64,000 nucleotides of DNA from Polaromonas sp. AER18D-145 (GTDB taxonomy: Bacteria > Pseudomonadota > Gammaproteobacteria > Burkholderiales > Burkholderiaceae_C): the NCBI RefSeq assembly GCF_002379095.1, contig NZ_NBZV01000024.1, forward strand, positions 1-64,000, in the 5' to 3' direction. Under the pieces are notes generated by a model. That model saw only the letters and a program-made list of their open reading frames with translations, did not search any database and had not been told where the DNA came from. Positions 8,406-17,313 of the stretch are shown piece by piece. The translations under genes were made by a program, and so were the position numbers. How positions within the stretch are numbered: the stretch's first letter is position 1; each line of letters begins with the position of its first letter.

Positions 8406-10134
8406 GGGGTGTCCCCAGGTAAGCGCTGACCACTTCGCTGTTTTGCATCACTTCCTGGGCCGGGCCGACGGCGATGAGCTTGCCGTAGTTGAGCACGGCG
8501 ACGCGGTCGGCCAGCGCCATCACCGCGCGCATGACGTGCTCGACAAACACAATGGTGGCGCCGCGGTCCCTGATCTTGCGGATCAGCGCAATCGCCTCGT
8601 TGATTTCGCCCGGTGTCAGGCCGGAGAGCACCTCGTCGAGCAGCACCAGGCGGGGCCGCGAGGCCAGCGCCCGGGTCAGCTCGAGAAACTTGCGCTGGTG
8701 CAGGTTCAGGTCATCGGGCAGGGCATCGGCCTTGTCCTGCAGGCCGGTGAATTCCAGCCACTTCCAGGCTTCCTGCGTGGCCTGCTCGTGGTTCAGCGCC
8801 GCGCCGCCAAACATCGCCACCAGGGCCACGTTTTGCAGCACGGTCAAATGGGCAAATGGCCGGGGGATCTGGTAAGTGCGCGCGATGCCGGCCTGCGCAA
8901 TGCTGTGGGCCTCCAGCCCGGCGAGCTGGCGGCCTTCAAAAAACATCTGTCCGCCGGTCGCCGGGAAATGCCCGCTCACCACGTTGATGAAGGTCGATTT
9001 GCCGGACCCGTTGGGGCCGAGCAGGCCGAGAATTTCACCTTCATGCACCTGCAGGCTCACGCCGTCGAGGGCCTGTACGCCCTTGAAGGCCTTGGACAGG
9101 TTCTGCACGTCCAGCAGCACCTTGCCGGAGGCGGCCGGTGCCGCCGCGGCCTCGGGGGCAGCGGCGGCCAGCACCGCAGGCGCCGGCGGAACCGACCGCT
9201 TGCCCGCCGTACGCTTGAGAAAGAAACCCAGAATGCCGTTCGGCATGAACAGGATCACCAGCACCAGGATAACGCCCACGGCGGCCTTGCCGGCAATCGG
9301 GTTGTTGCCCGCCGTGAAGAAGTACATCAGGCAGGTGATCGCAACGGCGCCGACGGCCGGTCCGGCCCAGTGGCGCGTGCCGCCCAGCACACTCATCAGC
9401 ACCACCGTCAGCGGCACCACGATGGTGAAGGTTTCGCCGGCCGTCACGTAAGACACAAACAACGCGTGGATGCCACCGGCCAGGCCAGCCAGCGCACACG
9501 AGATGCCGAACGCCAGCAGCTTGTAGCGAAAGGTCGGCACGCCCATCACCTCGGCCACGTCTTCGTCGTCATGAATCGCAAACAGGCCCATGCCGAGCCG
9601 GGACGCCTGGATGCGGTAGGAGATCAGCAGTGTCGCGACGGCACCCATGAGGGCCATCAGGTAGATCGACGACGACGCCGTCGGGCCGATCGCCGGGATT
9701 GCCACCGAATTGAGGTAAATGCCCGGGCCGCCGTCAATGCGCGTATTGAGCACGATGGTGCCCACCACGAAGGTGATGGCCAGCGTCAGCAGCGCAAACA
9801 GCTCGCCGCGCACGGACTTGACCCGGAACACCACGGCGCCCAGCGCCATGCCCAGCAGGGCCGCCAGCAGCGCGGCCGCGGGCAGGGTCCAGAGAAACGG
9901 CCAGTTCAGGTTGGCCGCCAGCCCGGCGGAGGTGTACATGCCGATGCCGAAAAAAGCACCATGACCGAAGGAGAAGTAGCCCGAATACCCCGAGAGGATG
10001 TTCCAGGACAAGGCCAGGATCATCCAGTGGCAGAGCAGGTAGAGAAAGGACTCGTAGAAGGCCGGCACGCCGAGCCAGGGCACGCTGGCCAGCAGGGCAC
10101 CCGCGGCCAGGATGCCGATGACTGTTTTGTTCAT
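8398..10134 (-). CDS. LivM-LivG fusion: ABC permease joined to ABC ATPase
   Basis: A 578-residue protein. Residues 1 to about 310 are a LivM permease with about nine membrane segments (WNILSGYSGYFSFGHGAFFG motif); an Ala/Pro-rich linker of about 30 residues follows, then a LivG ATPase with Walker A LLGPNGSGKST, the HQRKFLELTRAL region in place of a strict LSGGQ signature, and LVLLDEVLSGLTP. LivM and LivG are normally separate; the frame is continuous with no stop between. The signature divergence is common in this subgroup. The partners are LivH, LivF and the receptor in the same operon. Confidence 0.92.
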   Translation of the reverse strand: MNKTVIGILAAGALLASVPWLGVPAFYESFLYLLCHWMILALSWNILSGYSGYFSFGHGAFFGIGMYTSAGLAANLNWPFLWTLPAAALLAALLGMALGAVVFRVKSVRGELFALLTLAITFVVGTIVLNTRIDGGPGIYLNSVAIPAIGPTASSSIYLMALMGAVATLLISYRIQASRLGMGLFAIHDDEDVAEVMGVPTFRYKLLAFGISCALAGLAGGIHALFVSYVTAGETFTIVVPLTVVLMSVLGGTRHWAGPAVGAVAITCLMYFFTAGNNPIAGKAAVGVILVLVILFMPNGILGFFLKRTAGKRSVPPAPAVLAAAAPEAAAAPAASGKVLLDVQNLSKAFKGVQALDGVSLQVHEGEILGLLGPNGSGKSTFINVVSGHFPATGGQMFFEGRQLAGLEAHSIAQAGIARTYQIPRPFAHLTVLQNVALVAMFGGAALNHEQATQEAWKWLEFTGLQDKADALPDDLNLHQRKFLELTRALASRPRLVLLDEVLSGLTPGEINEAIALIRKIRDRGATIVFVEHVMRAVMALADRVAVLNYGKLIAVGPAQEVMQNSEVVSAYLGTPHA

Positions 10135-10159
10135 TGTTTGGATCCGAATGGAGCGCCGG

Positions 10160-10225
10160 GCCGCCCCAAGCGCAGTTCAGCCCCCTGTGGGGGCAGCGAA
10201 ACACACGAAGTGGCGAGCGTGGGGG
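10160..10225. repeat. Family B intergenic repeat
   Basis: A segment with CCCCCTGTGGGGGCAGCG, then ACACGAAGTGGCGAGCGTGG, lying directly after the livH stop. Related copies lie directly after the stop codons at 41941 and 43089, and a weaker one near 41735-41790. The G/C blocks can form a hairpin, so the element may act in mRNA 3' ends. Confidence 0.6.
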
Positions 10226-11083
10226 TCATAGCTTGCCGGGACGAAACAGCAGCATCACGATCAGCAGCGAAAAGCTCACGATGGGCGCCCACGAAGGCGC
10301 GGCGACCGCCATGGTGATGGCCTCGCTGACACCGATGATGATGCCGGCCACCAGTGGCCCGAGCGCGCTGCCCAGGCCACCGAGCATGACCGCCGCAAAA
10401 ACCACGCCGACCCAGGCAAAAATCTGCGAGGGCGTGAGCGTGAAGGTCAGGGCCAGGCAGATGCCGGCGACGGCCGCCAGCGCGGCGCAGATCCCGGCCA
10501 GCATCAGCGACATGCCTTTCTGGTTGATGCCGAAGGCCGCGGCAATCGGTCCGTCCTCGGCCATGGCACGCAGTGCCTTGCCGAGGTCGGTATAGCGCAT
10601 GGCCGCCCAGATCAGCAGCGACAGGCTCACCGCCACCACCAGCGTCACCAGCTCAGGCACCGGAATGTAGAGCGAGCCGAGGGTGAACTTCTGGTCGTTG
10701 TAGTGTGTCTCGAGACGGCGGAAATCCGCCGTCCAGATCGCCTGGATCACGCTTTCCATCACCACCGTGATGCCGAAGGTAACCAGCAGCGAATTGAAGG
10801 GCGAGATCGCAAAACGCGACAACACCCATTGCATGCCCACGCCGAACAGGAAAAACAGCGGCGGCAGGATCAGCAGCGTCAGCAGCGGGTCCACATGCCA
10901 CACCGTGGCCATGTGGTAACTCATGTAGGCGGCCAGGAACACCAGGCCGAAGTGGGCCAGGTTGATCTGGCGCAGCAGGCCCCAGGTCAGGCCCAACCCG
11001 AGCCCGATCAGGCCGTACAGGCCGCCGATGAAGATCCCCGAGAGGATGGACTGGGCGAGCAGGTTGAAACTCGGAAAACTCAT
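10226..11083 (-). CDS. livH: LivH-type ABC permease
   Basis: A 285-residue integral membrane protein with about eight hydrophobic segments and the family's GLYGLIGLGLGLTWG and RAMAEDGPIAAAFGIN motifs. It is the second permease of the Liv-type importer. A 91-base gap with a family B repeat separates it from the LivM-LivG gene downstream; its own start is 15 bases after the receptor gene's stop. The dioxygenase operon context suggests uptake of an aromatic or related acid rather than amino acids. Confidence 0.92.
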   Translation of the reverse strand: MSFPSFNLLAQSILSGIFIGGLYGLIGLGLGLTWGLLRQINLAHFGLVFLAAYMSYHMATVWHVDPLLTLLILPPLFFLFGVGMQWVLSRFAISPFNSLLVTFGITVVMESVIQAIWTADFRRLETHYNDQKFTLGSLYIPVPELVTLVVAVSLSLLIWAAMRYTDLGKALRAMAEDGPIAAAFGINQKGMSLMLAGICAALAAVAGICLALTFTLTPSQIFAWVGVVFAAVMLGGLGSALGPLVAGIIIGVSEAITMAVAAPSWAPIVSFSLLIVMLLFRPGKL

Positions 11084-11098
11084 CTGCGGCTCGCGGCG

Positions 11099-12301
11099 TC
11101 AGTTGACTTGCAGCTTGACGCCGCCAGGGGCGAACTGCGCCGGATGCACCACGACCCACTTGCCGTTTTGCACCTGCTTGATCTTCATCAGGTCGTCGCC
11201 GTAGTTGCCGGGGCCGTCAAAACGCAGGCGGCCGTGGATGGTCTCCACCCGGTTCTTGCGCAGCCAGGCGCCAATCGCCTTGTCGTCAAAGCTGTTGGCG
11301 CCGCGCACGCCGGCTTCCAGGATCTGCCAGGCCGAGTACGAAGCCGCAGCCTGCACCTCCACCGAGGTGTCAGGCAGGTTGGCCTTGGTGGCGCGTTCGT
11401 TGAACAGTTTGACAAATTCGGCCGCAACGGGATTGGCGGTGAACGGTGCGTGCTCTTCGAAGATCGTCAGTGACAGCGCGTTTTTTCCATCGGGCGACTT
11501 GGTCATGGGGCCAGGCGCTGGATAGGTATGGAAATGAAGCGGCGGCACGTAGTCGATTTTTTTCATCGCGTCGAGCAGCATGTTGCCCTCCAGGCCGATG
11601 TCGCCGACCCAGACGAGGTCCGGCTTGGCGTCCTTGACACGCGCGGCAATCGGTCCGAAATCGCGGTTGCCGAAGTCCCATTCGAGAAACAGCACCTCCT
11701 GCAGGCCGCGTTTCTTGGCAACTTCCCGGGCGCCCAGCGACATGAAGTGGATGGACGGAAACTTGCTGGTGACGAAGGCGACCGTCTTGGGCGGCTTGGG
11801 CGATGCGGCCAGCGCGTCGAACACCGAGTTCGGCACCGTCGTGCCGGGGTCCGACCCCAGCGACCAGGCCGGAAACGCCATCTCGTATTTGGCCAGCGCC
11901 GGAATGCCGAACGTGTGGTGCACCAGCACCTTGTTATAACGCTGGGCCACGCCCATGGCCGAGAGAATCGCCCCGGTCGCGTAAGGCCCCATCAGCAGGT
12001 CCACCTTGTCCGAGGTCACGAGCTGCTCATACAGGGTGCGGGCCAGCTCCGGCTTGGACTGGTCGTCCTTGACAATCCATTCCACCTTGCGCCCCAGCAG
12101 GCCGCCCCTGGCGTTGAGCTGGTCCACATAGATTTCGCCTGCCAGCTTGTGTGTCAGCGCGGTGGTGGCCAGCGGTCCGGTCAGCGCCAGCGTGCTGCCG
12201 ATGCGCAAGGGCGCGGGGGCCTGGGCGGCGGCAGGCATCGCCAGCATGCTGACGGCTCCTGCCGCAGCAACGGCGGACAAAAATCGGTTGAAAAGTTTCA
12301 T
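11099..12301 (-). CDS. Periplasmic receptor of Liv-type ABC transporter
   Basis: A 400-residue type I periplasmic binding protein with a signal peptide cut after AMPAAAQA at about residue 27. The mature part has the family opening LRIGSTLALTGPLATTA and a second lobe starting near 150. It is the extracytoplasmic part of the LivH/LivMG/LivF importer encoded immediately downstream. The best guess for the ligand, from the operon, is an aromatic acid or a ring-cleavage product; an amino acid cannot be excluded. Confidence 0.9.
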   Translation of the reverse strand: MKLFNRFLSAVAAAGAVSMLAMPAAAQAPAPLRIGSTLALTGPLATTALTHKLAGEIYVDQLNARGGLLGRKVEWIVKDDQSKPELARTLYEQLVTSDKVDLLMGPYATGAILSAMGVAQRYNKVLVHHTFGIPALAKYEMAFPAWSLGSDPGTTVPNSVFDALAASPKPPKTVAFVTSKFPSIHFMSLGAREVAKKRGLQEVLFLEWDFGNRDFGPIAARVKDAKPDLVWVGDIGLEGNMLLDAMKKIDYVPPLHFHTYPAPGPMTKSPDGKNALSLTIFEEHAPFTANPVAAEFVKLFNERATKANLPDTSVEVQAAASYSAWQILEAGVRGANSFDDKAIGAWLRKNRVETIHGRLRFDGPGNYGDDLMKIKQVQNGKWVVVHPAQFAPGGVKLQVN

Positions 12302-12350
12302 GGTTTGTCTCCTGTTGATTTATAGGTAAGGACGCGGAAAAACTCGGGAC

Positions 12351-13367
12351 TCAGTCGACCTGCGCGCCTGAGCGCTTGACCAGTTCAGACCATTTTGAAA
12401 TTTCCGTCCGGCCGAAGGCGGCCAGCTCATCGGGCTTCATGCTGCGCAGCTCCAGACCCTGCGCGCCAAGCTTGGCCACAACGTCGCTGCTGGCCATGGC
12501 CTGGGCGGCGGCATCGCGCAGCCGGGCCAGGACAGGCGCAGGGGTGGCGGCGGGCGCGTAGATCATGAACCAGGCCACCAGGTCAAAGTCGCCAGCACCC
12601 TGCTCTGCGATAGCCGGCACGTCCGGCGCGGCGGCGCTGCGCTTCGCACTGGAGGCCCCCAGCGCACGCAGCTTGCCGGCCTTGATGTGGGGCAGCACGG
12701 CCGCCGGGTGGTAGAACATGAACTGCACCTGCCCGCCCATCACGTCGGACATCGCCAGGCCCCCTTCCTTGTAGGGCACATGCACCATCTCGCCGCCCAG
12801 CCTGGCCTTGAGCAGTTCGCCGGCCAGGTGGCCCGAGGTGCCGTTGCCGGCCGAGGCAAAACTCACACCGCCCGGCTTGGCCGCCTGGGCCGCGAGGTCT
12901 TTCACCGACTTGAACGGCGAGTTGGCAGCCACCACCAGCAGCGTCGGCGTGTAGCCGGCGAAGGCGACGGGTGCGAAATCCTTGAGCGGGTCGTACGGCA
13001 GCTTTTTGTACAGCGTGGCATTGATCGCGTGTGTGCCCACCGTGCCCATCACCAGGGTGTAGCCGTCCGCCGGCGACTTGGCCACCAGGTCGGAGCCGAT
13101 GGCACCGCCGGCGCCGGCGCGGTTTTCAACAATGACCGCTTGCCCCAGGGGTTTGGCCAGGGCTTCGCCAATGACGCGGGAAATGATGTCCGTCGTGGTG
13201 CCCGGGCCGAAAGGCACGATCAGCTTGACGGGCCGTGACGGATAGTCCTGTGCCAGCACGGCCGCCGGGCTCAGGCCCAGGGCGGCCAGGCCCAGTGTGC
13301 AGGCGGCAGCCAGCAGCGTGCGCCGGGCCAGGCGCGGGTGCAGGGAAGGGATGGAAGAAGAGGTCAT
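12351..13367 (-). CDS. Bug-family (TctC-type) periplasmic receptor
   Basis: A 338-residue protein with a twin-arginine-like or Sec signal peptide (LARRTLLAAACTLGLAALGL, cleavage after VLAQ) and the Bug pattern YPSRPVKLIVPFGPGTTTD followed by VIVENRAGAGGAIGSD. The family binds carboxylated solutes with high affinity. ATG 13367 is chosen because it overlaps the CaiB stop by four bases (ATGA) and gives a full signal peptide; the longer open frame has no signal. No TctA/TctB membrane genes are nearby, so it may feed another transporter or a sensor. Confidence 0.92.
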   Translation of the reverse strand: MTSSSIPSLHPRLARRTLLAAACTLGLAALGLSPAAVLAQDYPSRPVKLIVPFGPGTTTDIISRVIGEALAKPLGQAVIVENRAGAGGAIGSDLVAKSPADGYTLVMGTVGTHAINATLYKKLPYDPLKDFAPVAFAGYTPTLLVVAANSPFKSVKDLAAQAAKPGGVSFASAGNGTSGHLAGELLKARLGGEMVHVPYKEGGLAMSDVMGGQVQFMFYHPAAVLPHIKAGKLRALGASSAKRSAAAPDVPAIAEQGAGDFDLVAWFMIYAPAATPAPVLARLRDAAAQAMASSDVVAKLGAQGLELRSMKPDELAAFGRTEISKWSELVKRSGAQVD

Positions 13368-14533
13368 GCGCGGGTTTCCGGTTGGGGTGTTGTCGCGGCG
13401 CGCGGGGTCCAGCCGCCGCGAAGTTCTGCGTTGTGCTCGCCCAGCAAGGGCGGTGCGGTGACTTCGAGGGCGCGTTCGCCATCGAAAGAGACGGGCGAAC
13501 GCACGGTGCGAAAGGTTCCGACCACCGGGTGCTCGGTTTCGACAAACAGCTGCAGATGCCTGGCCTGCGGATCGTCGGGCACCTCGGCCGTGGTGTACAT
13601 GGGCGCATGCGGCACGTCCCCGGCTTCCAGGCGGCGGCACCATTCCGCGCGGTCGCGCTGGGCGAAGATCGGGCCCAGCACGGCGATCATGTCTTCCTGG
13701 TGCGCAATGCGGGCCTCGCGCGTGGCAAAACGCGCGTCATCAAAGATGTCCGGCTTCTCCATTGCCGCGGCCAGGCCCTGCCAGAACTTCGGCGGCGAGG
13801 ACATGTGCAAGGCAATCCATTTGTCGTCCGAACACTTCATCACATACGACTGCGAAACGCTGGGCCGGCTGAACGGGCCCATGACTTCATTGGCGGAAAA
13901 CAGGTGCTGGAAGGCGTCGAGGTTGAAGTGCGTCATGGCTTCGAACATGGAGACTTCCACCTTGCGGCCCACGCCGGTGGCGTGGCGTTCATGCAGCGCC
14001 CCGAGAATGCCGTAGGCCGCGTAGAAGCCGGTCAGGGAATCGGCCATGGCCGGGCCCAGCACGCGCGGATCCTTCGGGTTGACCAGCAGGCCCAGGAAGC
14101 CGCTGACGGCCTGGGCGACGGTGTCATAGGTCGGTCGATGTGATGAGGGCCCGGTGGCACCAAAACCACTGATGGAGCAATAGATCAGCCGCGGATTGAG
14201 CTTGCGCAGCCGCTCCTCGCCAACGCCGATCTGCTCGGCCACGCCGGGCCGGAAGTTCTGGATGTAGACATCGGCTTCCTTGACCAGCGCATCGAACTGC
14301 GCCAGGTCACCGGCCTGCTTGGTGTTGAGCGTGATGCTGCGCTTGTTGCGGTTGTAGGTCTGGAAATGCGGGCTGTACAGGCCGTCCTTGAACGCCCGGA
14401 AAGGATCACCCGTGCCCGGCAGCTCGACCTTGACCACGTCGGCACCGAGGTCGGCCAGCAGCATGGACGCTGCCGGCCCCGTGATGAAGGTGCCGTGTTC
14501 GACCACACGCACGCCTGCGAGAACCTTGCTCAT
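13364..14533 (-). CDS. CaiB/BaiF family III CoA-transferase
   Basis: A 389-residue protein of normal family length. The catalytic Asp is Asp165 (GPAMADSLTGF), and the N-terminal VVEHGTFITGPAASMLLADLG and NFRPGVAEQIG motifs are intact. Family III enzymes move CoA between carboxylic acids. It overlaps the genes on both sides by four bases, so it is co-translated with the citryl-CoA-lyase-like protein; the pair could make a CoA thioester and then split it. The substrate is unknown. Confidence 0.92.
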   Translation of the reverse strand: MSKVLAGVRVVEHGTFITGPAASMLLADLGADVVKVELPGTGDPFRAFKDGLYSPHFQTYNRNKRSITLNTKQAGDLAQFDALVKEADVYIQNFRPGVAEQIGVGEERLRKLNPRLIYCSISGFGATGPSSHRPTYDTVAQAVSGFLGLLVNPKDPRVLGPAMADSLTGFYAAYGILGALHERHATGVGRKVEVSMFEAMTHFNLDAFQHLFSANEVMGPFSRPSVSQSYVMKCSDDKWIALHMSSPPKFWQGLAAAMEKPDIFDDARFATREARIAHQEDMIAVLGPIFAQRDRAEWCRRLEAGDVPHAPMYTTAEVPDDPQARHLQLFVETEHPVVGTFRTVRSPVSFDGERALEVTAPPLLGEHNAELRGGWTPRAATTPQPETRA

Positions 14534-15333
14534 GCCTGGCGCTCCGCCGGCATCTCGCCGGTGTATTCCAGCTCCCGCGTGGCCTGGTAGGACAGCGCAA
14601 AACCGATGGGGTCGCTGAGCTCTTCGTTCAGGTGCGCGATCAGGCTCGCGGTGCGCGCCAGCATGGGCACACCCTTGAGCGCATTGACCGGGAAACCCAC
14701 ACCCAGCAGCACCGCGGGAATGGCGCCCGAGACATTGAGCTTGAGCTCCTTGCCAACGATCTCGGGAATCACGGCTTCCACGGCCTGGGCGATTTCGACG
14801 TAACGCTGGCCGCCGCCGGCCCGGGCCGACACCTCGAACAGCTTGCCCACACGCGGATCGCGCGCCTTGTGCTCCGGGTGGCCATAACCGGCAATGGCCT
14901 GCTTGCGCGCGCGCAGGTCGGCCACCACCACACGGGCCGCCGCCCGGAGGTCGCCGTTGTGCCGGGCCGCTTCCTTCTCGACCTCGAGATACAGGCGGCC
15001 CGCCGTTTCGGAGGCGCCCAGGATCACCGAGCCCGAGCCCAGGATGCCGGCCGCCACCGCGCCCTGCATCGCGTCGGGTGCGGCCGCCAGCGTCATGCGC
15101 GCGGCCTGCACGCTGGGCACCAGGCCGTGTTCGGCGATGGCCACCAGGGTGGCGTTGAGCACGGCGCTGGTGGCGGCGTCGGCGCGGCGCCCGGTCACCA
15201 GCAGGAAGAAGTAGTCGCCGAAGTTGATCTGTCCGATCAGTTCATGCGCGAGATCCGCGCCGCGAACAACGATGGTGTTTTCGTTCGAGGTGCAGATCGC
15301 AGAACGGGGCACGGTGGCCTTGCCGATTTTCAA
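14530..15333 (-). CDS. Citrate synthase-fold protein, citryl-CoA lyase-like
   Basis: A 267-residue protein, much shorter than citrate synthase (about 430). It keeps the citrate synthase C-terminal core: GYGHPEHKARDPR with the catalytic His, and NVSGAIPAVLLGVGFPVNALKG. Short proteins of this type are annotated as citryl-CoA lyases, which cleave a 3-hydroxy-3-carboxyacyl-CoA. Its overlap with the CaiB transferase supports a transferase plus lyase pair. The natural substrate is not known; a ring-cleavage-derived acid is an inference from the adjacent dioxygenase. Confidence 0.82.
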   Translation of the reverse strand: MKIGKATVPRSAICTSNENTIVVRGADLAHELIGQINFGDYFFLLVTGRRADAATSAVLNATLVAIAEHGLVPSVQAARMTLAAAPDAMQGAVAAGILGSGSVILGASETAGRLYLEVEKEAARHNGDLRAAARVVVADLRARKQAIAGYGHPEHKARDPRVGKLFEVSARAGGGQRYVEIAQAVEAVIPEIVGKELKLNVSGAIPAVLLGVGFPVNALKGVPMLARTASLIAHLNEELSDPIGFALSYQATRELEYTGEMPAERQA

Positions 15334-15366
15334 ATCATTTCTCCAGTCAAGAAAAGTGCGCGGGGC

Positions 15367-16260
15367 TCAGGCGCTGGCCACCAGCCGGAAGTCGTACTTC
15401 GCGCTGTGGAAAGGTTTGTCGAGGATGCGGCCGTCGGGTGCCTGGCCGGCCGGGTGTGCATCGAAGTCCACGATCAGGCTGTTGCGCACGCCGAACACGG
15501 CATCCGAGTCGATGTAGGGGCTGTCGGACACGAAGATGTGTGTGGTCAGGCGTTCGTGGCCGGGCGCGGTCAGCATCATGTGCATGTGGCCGGGCCGGTT
15601 CGGGTGGCGGCCCATGCGGTGCAGCATGCCGCCCACCGGGCCATCGTCGGGCACGGGATAAAACGAAGGCTTGATGGACCAGAAGCGATAGTTGCCGTCC
15701 GCATCGGTGTGAAAACGCGCGCGCAGGGCCATGCCCGCGTCCGCGCCCTTTTGCATGTCGTAAAAACCATCGCCGTCGCCCGACCACACGTCCACCGCGC
15801 AGTTGGCAAGGGGCTGGCCGGCCAGGTCGGTCACGCGGCCGTGGTAATAACAGGGCTCGCCCGGGTTGCCTGCGCCGATGTCGGCGCCCAGCGGCAGCTC
15901 GGGCGCGCCTTCCCAGTAGAACGGGCCCTGCACCGTCGCTTCGGTCGGTGCATCGACGCCGCTGCGTGCCTTGTGCGCCGCGGCGCCCTTGGCCTGCTCG
16001 ATCGCCACCACCAGCATGGAAATGCCCAGCGTGTCGGACAGCAGGATGAACTCCTGGCGCTTGTCGTCACACATCTTGCCGGTGGCGGTGAGGAACTGGA
16101 TGGCGGTCATCCATTCGTCGGGGGTGAGCTGCACGTCCTGCACGAAGGCGTGTGCGTGTTTCACCAGGGAGGTCATGACCTGCTTGAACCGCGCGTCCTG
16201 GCAGTCGTCCATGCGGTCCACCACGGCCTGCGCCAGGTCCTGTGCTTCAAGTTGCGCCAT
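15367..16260 (-). CDS. Intradiol dioxygenase, hydroxyquinol 1,2-dioxygenase-like
   Basis: A 297-residue enzyme. The four non-haem Fe(III) ligands are visible: Tyr167 (GDGDGFYDMQ), Tyr201 (SFYPVPDDGP), His225 and His227 (RPGHMHMML). The N-terminal helical dimerisation region (FKQVMTSLVKHAHAFVQD, EFILLSDTLGIS) is that of hydroxyquinol/catechol 1,2-dioxygenases. It should open an ortho-diphenol ring; hydroxyquinol would give maleylacetate. It is the first gene of an operon running to livF, with a divergent LysR and an operator between. A paralogue lies at 20227-21057. Confidence 0.92.
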   Translation of the reverse strand: MAQLEAQDLAQAVVDRMDDCQDARFKQVMTSLVKHAHAFVQDVQLTPDEWMTAIQFLTATGKMCDDKRQEFILLSDTLGISMLVVAIEQAKGAAAHKARSGVDAPTEATVQGPFYWEGAPELPLGADIGAGNPGEPCYYHGRVTDLAGQPLANCAVDVWSGDGDGFYDMQKGADAGMALRARFHTDADGNYRFWSIKPSFYPVPDDGPVGGMLHRMGRHPNRPGHMHMMLTAPGHERLTTHIFVSDSPYIDSDAVFGVRNSLIVDFDAHPAGQAPDGRILDKPFHSAKYDFRLVASA

Positions 16261-16374
16261 GTCTTGTCTCCTTTAATCGTTTACCCTGAGTCGTTAACCC
16301 TGGGGCTGGGCATTGGAAAAGCAGCGTCAGTCTAGGACCTCACGCCCCGCTCCGGAAGTGATTAATTTCCACCG

Positions 16375-16399
16375 TTATCATCGATGCCATCAATGATAA
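16375..16399. promoter_or_regulatory. LysR operator, TTATCAT-N11-ATGATAA
   Basis: Perfect 7-base arms with an 11-base spacer, the classic T-N11-A LysR box, centred 29 bases before the LysR start in the 155-base gap shared with the dioxygenase operon. Position and symmetry indicate binding by the LysR at 16416 and control of both directions. Confidence 0.75.
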
Positions 16400-16415
16400 A
16401 AACGGAGCTTTTTTC

Positions 16416-17297
16416 ATGGAACTGCGCCACGTCCGCTACTTCGATGCCGTCGCCGAAACCCTGAATTTCACACGTGCCGCCGAGCGCCTGCACGTCACCC
16501 AGTCGACGCTGTCGCACCAGATCCGGCAGCTCGAAGACGAACTCGGCGTCGTGTTGTTTGACCGCAGCAGCAAAAAAGTCCGGATGACCGAGGCCGGCGA
16601 AATCCTGCGCAGCCACCTGACCCCGGCCCTGGGGCAAATCGACCGCGCCGTCCAGGCCCTGCGCAGCAATGCCGAAACCCTGACCGGCAGCATTCGCCTG
16701 GGCACCACGCCGAGCTTCAACACACGCATGGTGCCGCTGTGCGTGTCCACCTTTCTGCACCACTACCCGGGCATCCAGGTGACGGTCGAAGAACTGTCGG
16801 CCGACATGATTGCCCGGCGCCTGGCCTCGGGTCACCTGGACCTGGCCGTGTCCTACCGCCCCGAGGGCACCGACCTGTGGTTCGAGCCGCTCTACAACGA
16901 GGAGCTGCGCCTGGTGGTGGCCAGTTCGCACCCGCTGGCGACACGTCGGCGCGTGCGCATGGTCGAACTGCATCATGTGCGCATGGTCCTGCTGCCGTCC
17001 CAGTTCCTGACGCGCAAACTGCTGGACGACTGTTTCGAAGCAGCCGGCGCCGAGCCGCTGGTGGCGGCGCAACTCAACTCCATCGCACCGATGATCGAGC
17101 TGATCCGCCAGACCGGGCTGGCCGGCATCATTGCGGAGACGGCCGTCACACCCTCGGCCGACCTGCGCGTGGTGCCGCTGGAAGATCCGACGCCGATACG
17201 CACACCCGGCATGCTCTGGAAAAAAGGGGCCACACGCTCCCCCACGATCAAACACTTCGCAGACATCATCCGGCGGGCGGCCAGCCCGGCCACCTGA
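16416..17297 (+). CDS. LysR-family regulator of the dioxygenase/Liv operon
   Basis: A 293-residue LysR protein: winged helix at 1-60 (LNFTRAAERLHVTQSTLSHQ) and an effector domain of the CynR/CbbR-like kind. GGAG lies about 10 bases upstream of ATG 16416. It diverges from the intradiol dioxygenase operon across 155 bases that hold a perfect LysR box, so it most likely activates that operon and represses itself. The inducer is probably the aromatic substrate or a ring-cleavage product. Confidence 0.93.
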   Translation: MELRHVRYFDAVAETLNFTRAAERLHVTQSTLSHQIRQLEDELGVVLFDRSSKKVRMTEAGEILRSHLTPALGQIDRAVQALRSNAETLTGSIRLGTTPSFNTRMVPLCVSTFLHHYPGIQVTVEELSADMIARRLASGHLDLAVSYRPEGTDLWFEPLYNEELRLVVASSHPLATRRRVRMVELHHVRMVLLPSQFLTRKLLDDCFEAAGAEPLVAAQLNSIAPMIELIRQTGLAGIIAETAVTPSADLRVVPLEDPTPIRTPGMLWKKGATRSPTIKHFADIIRRAASPAT

Positions 17298-17313
17298 CAG
17301 CGGCAACGCTGGT

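Noticed and set aside
8377..10317. A 646-codon plus-strand frame opposite the LivM-LivG gene, and similarly long frames at 7056-8429 and 14632-16335
   Set aside because: These are antisense shadows of high-GC genes: the protein is His/Gln/Arg-rich with no domain pattern, while the opposite strand shows clear families.
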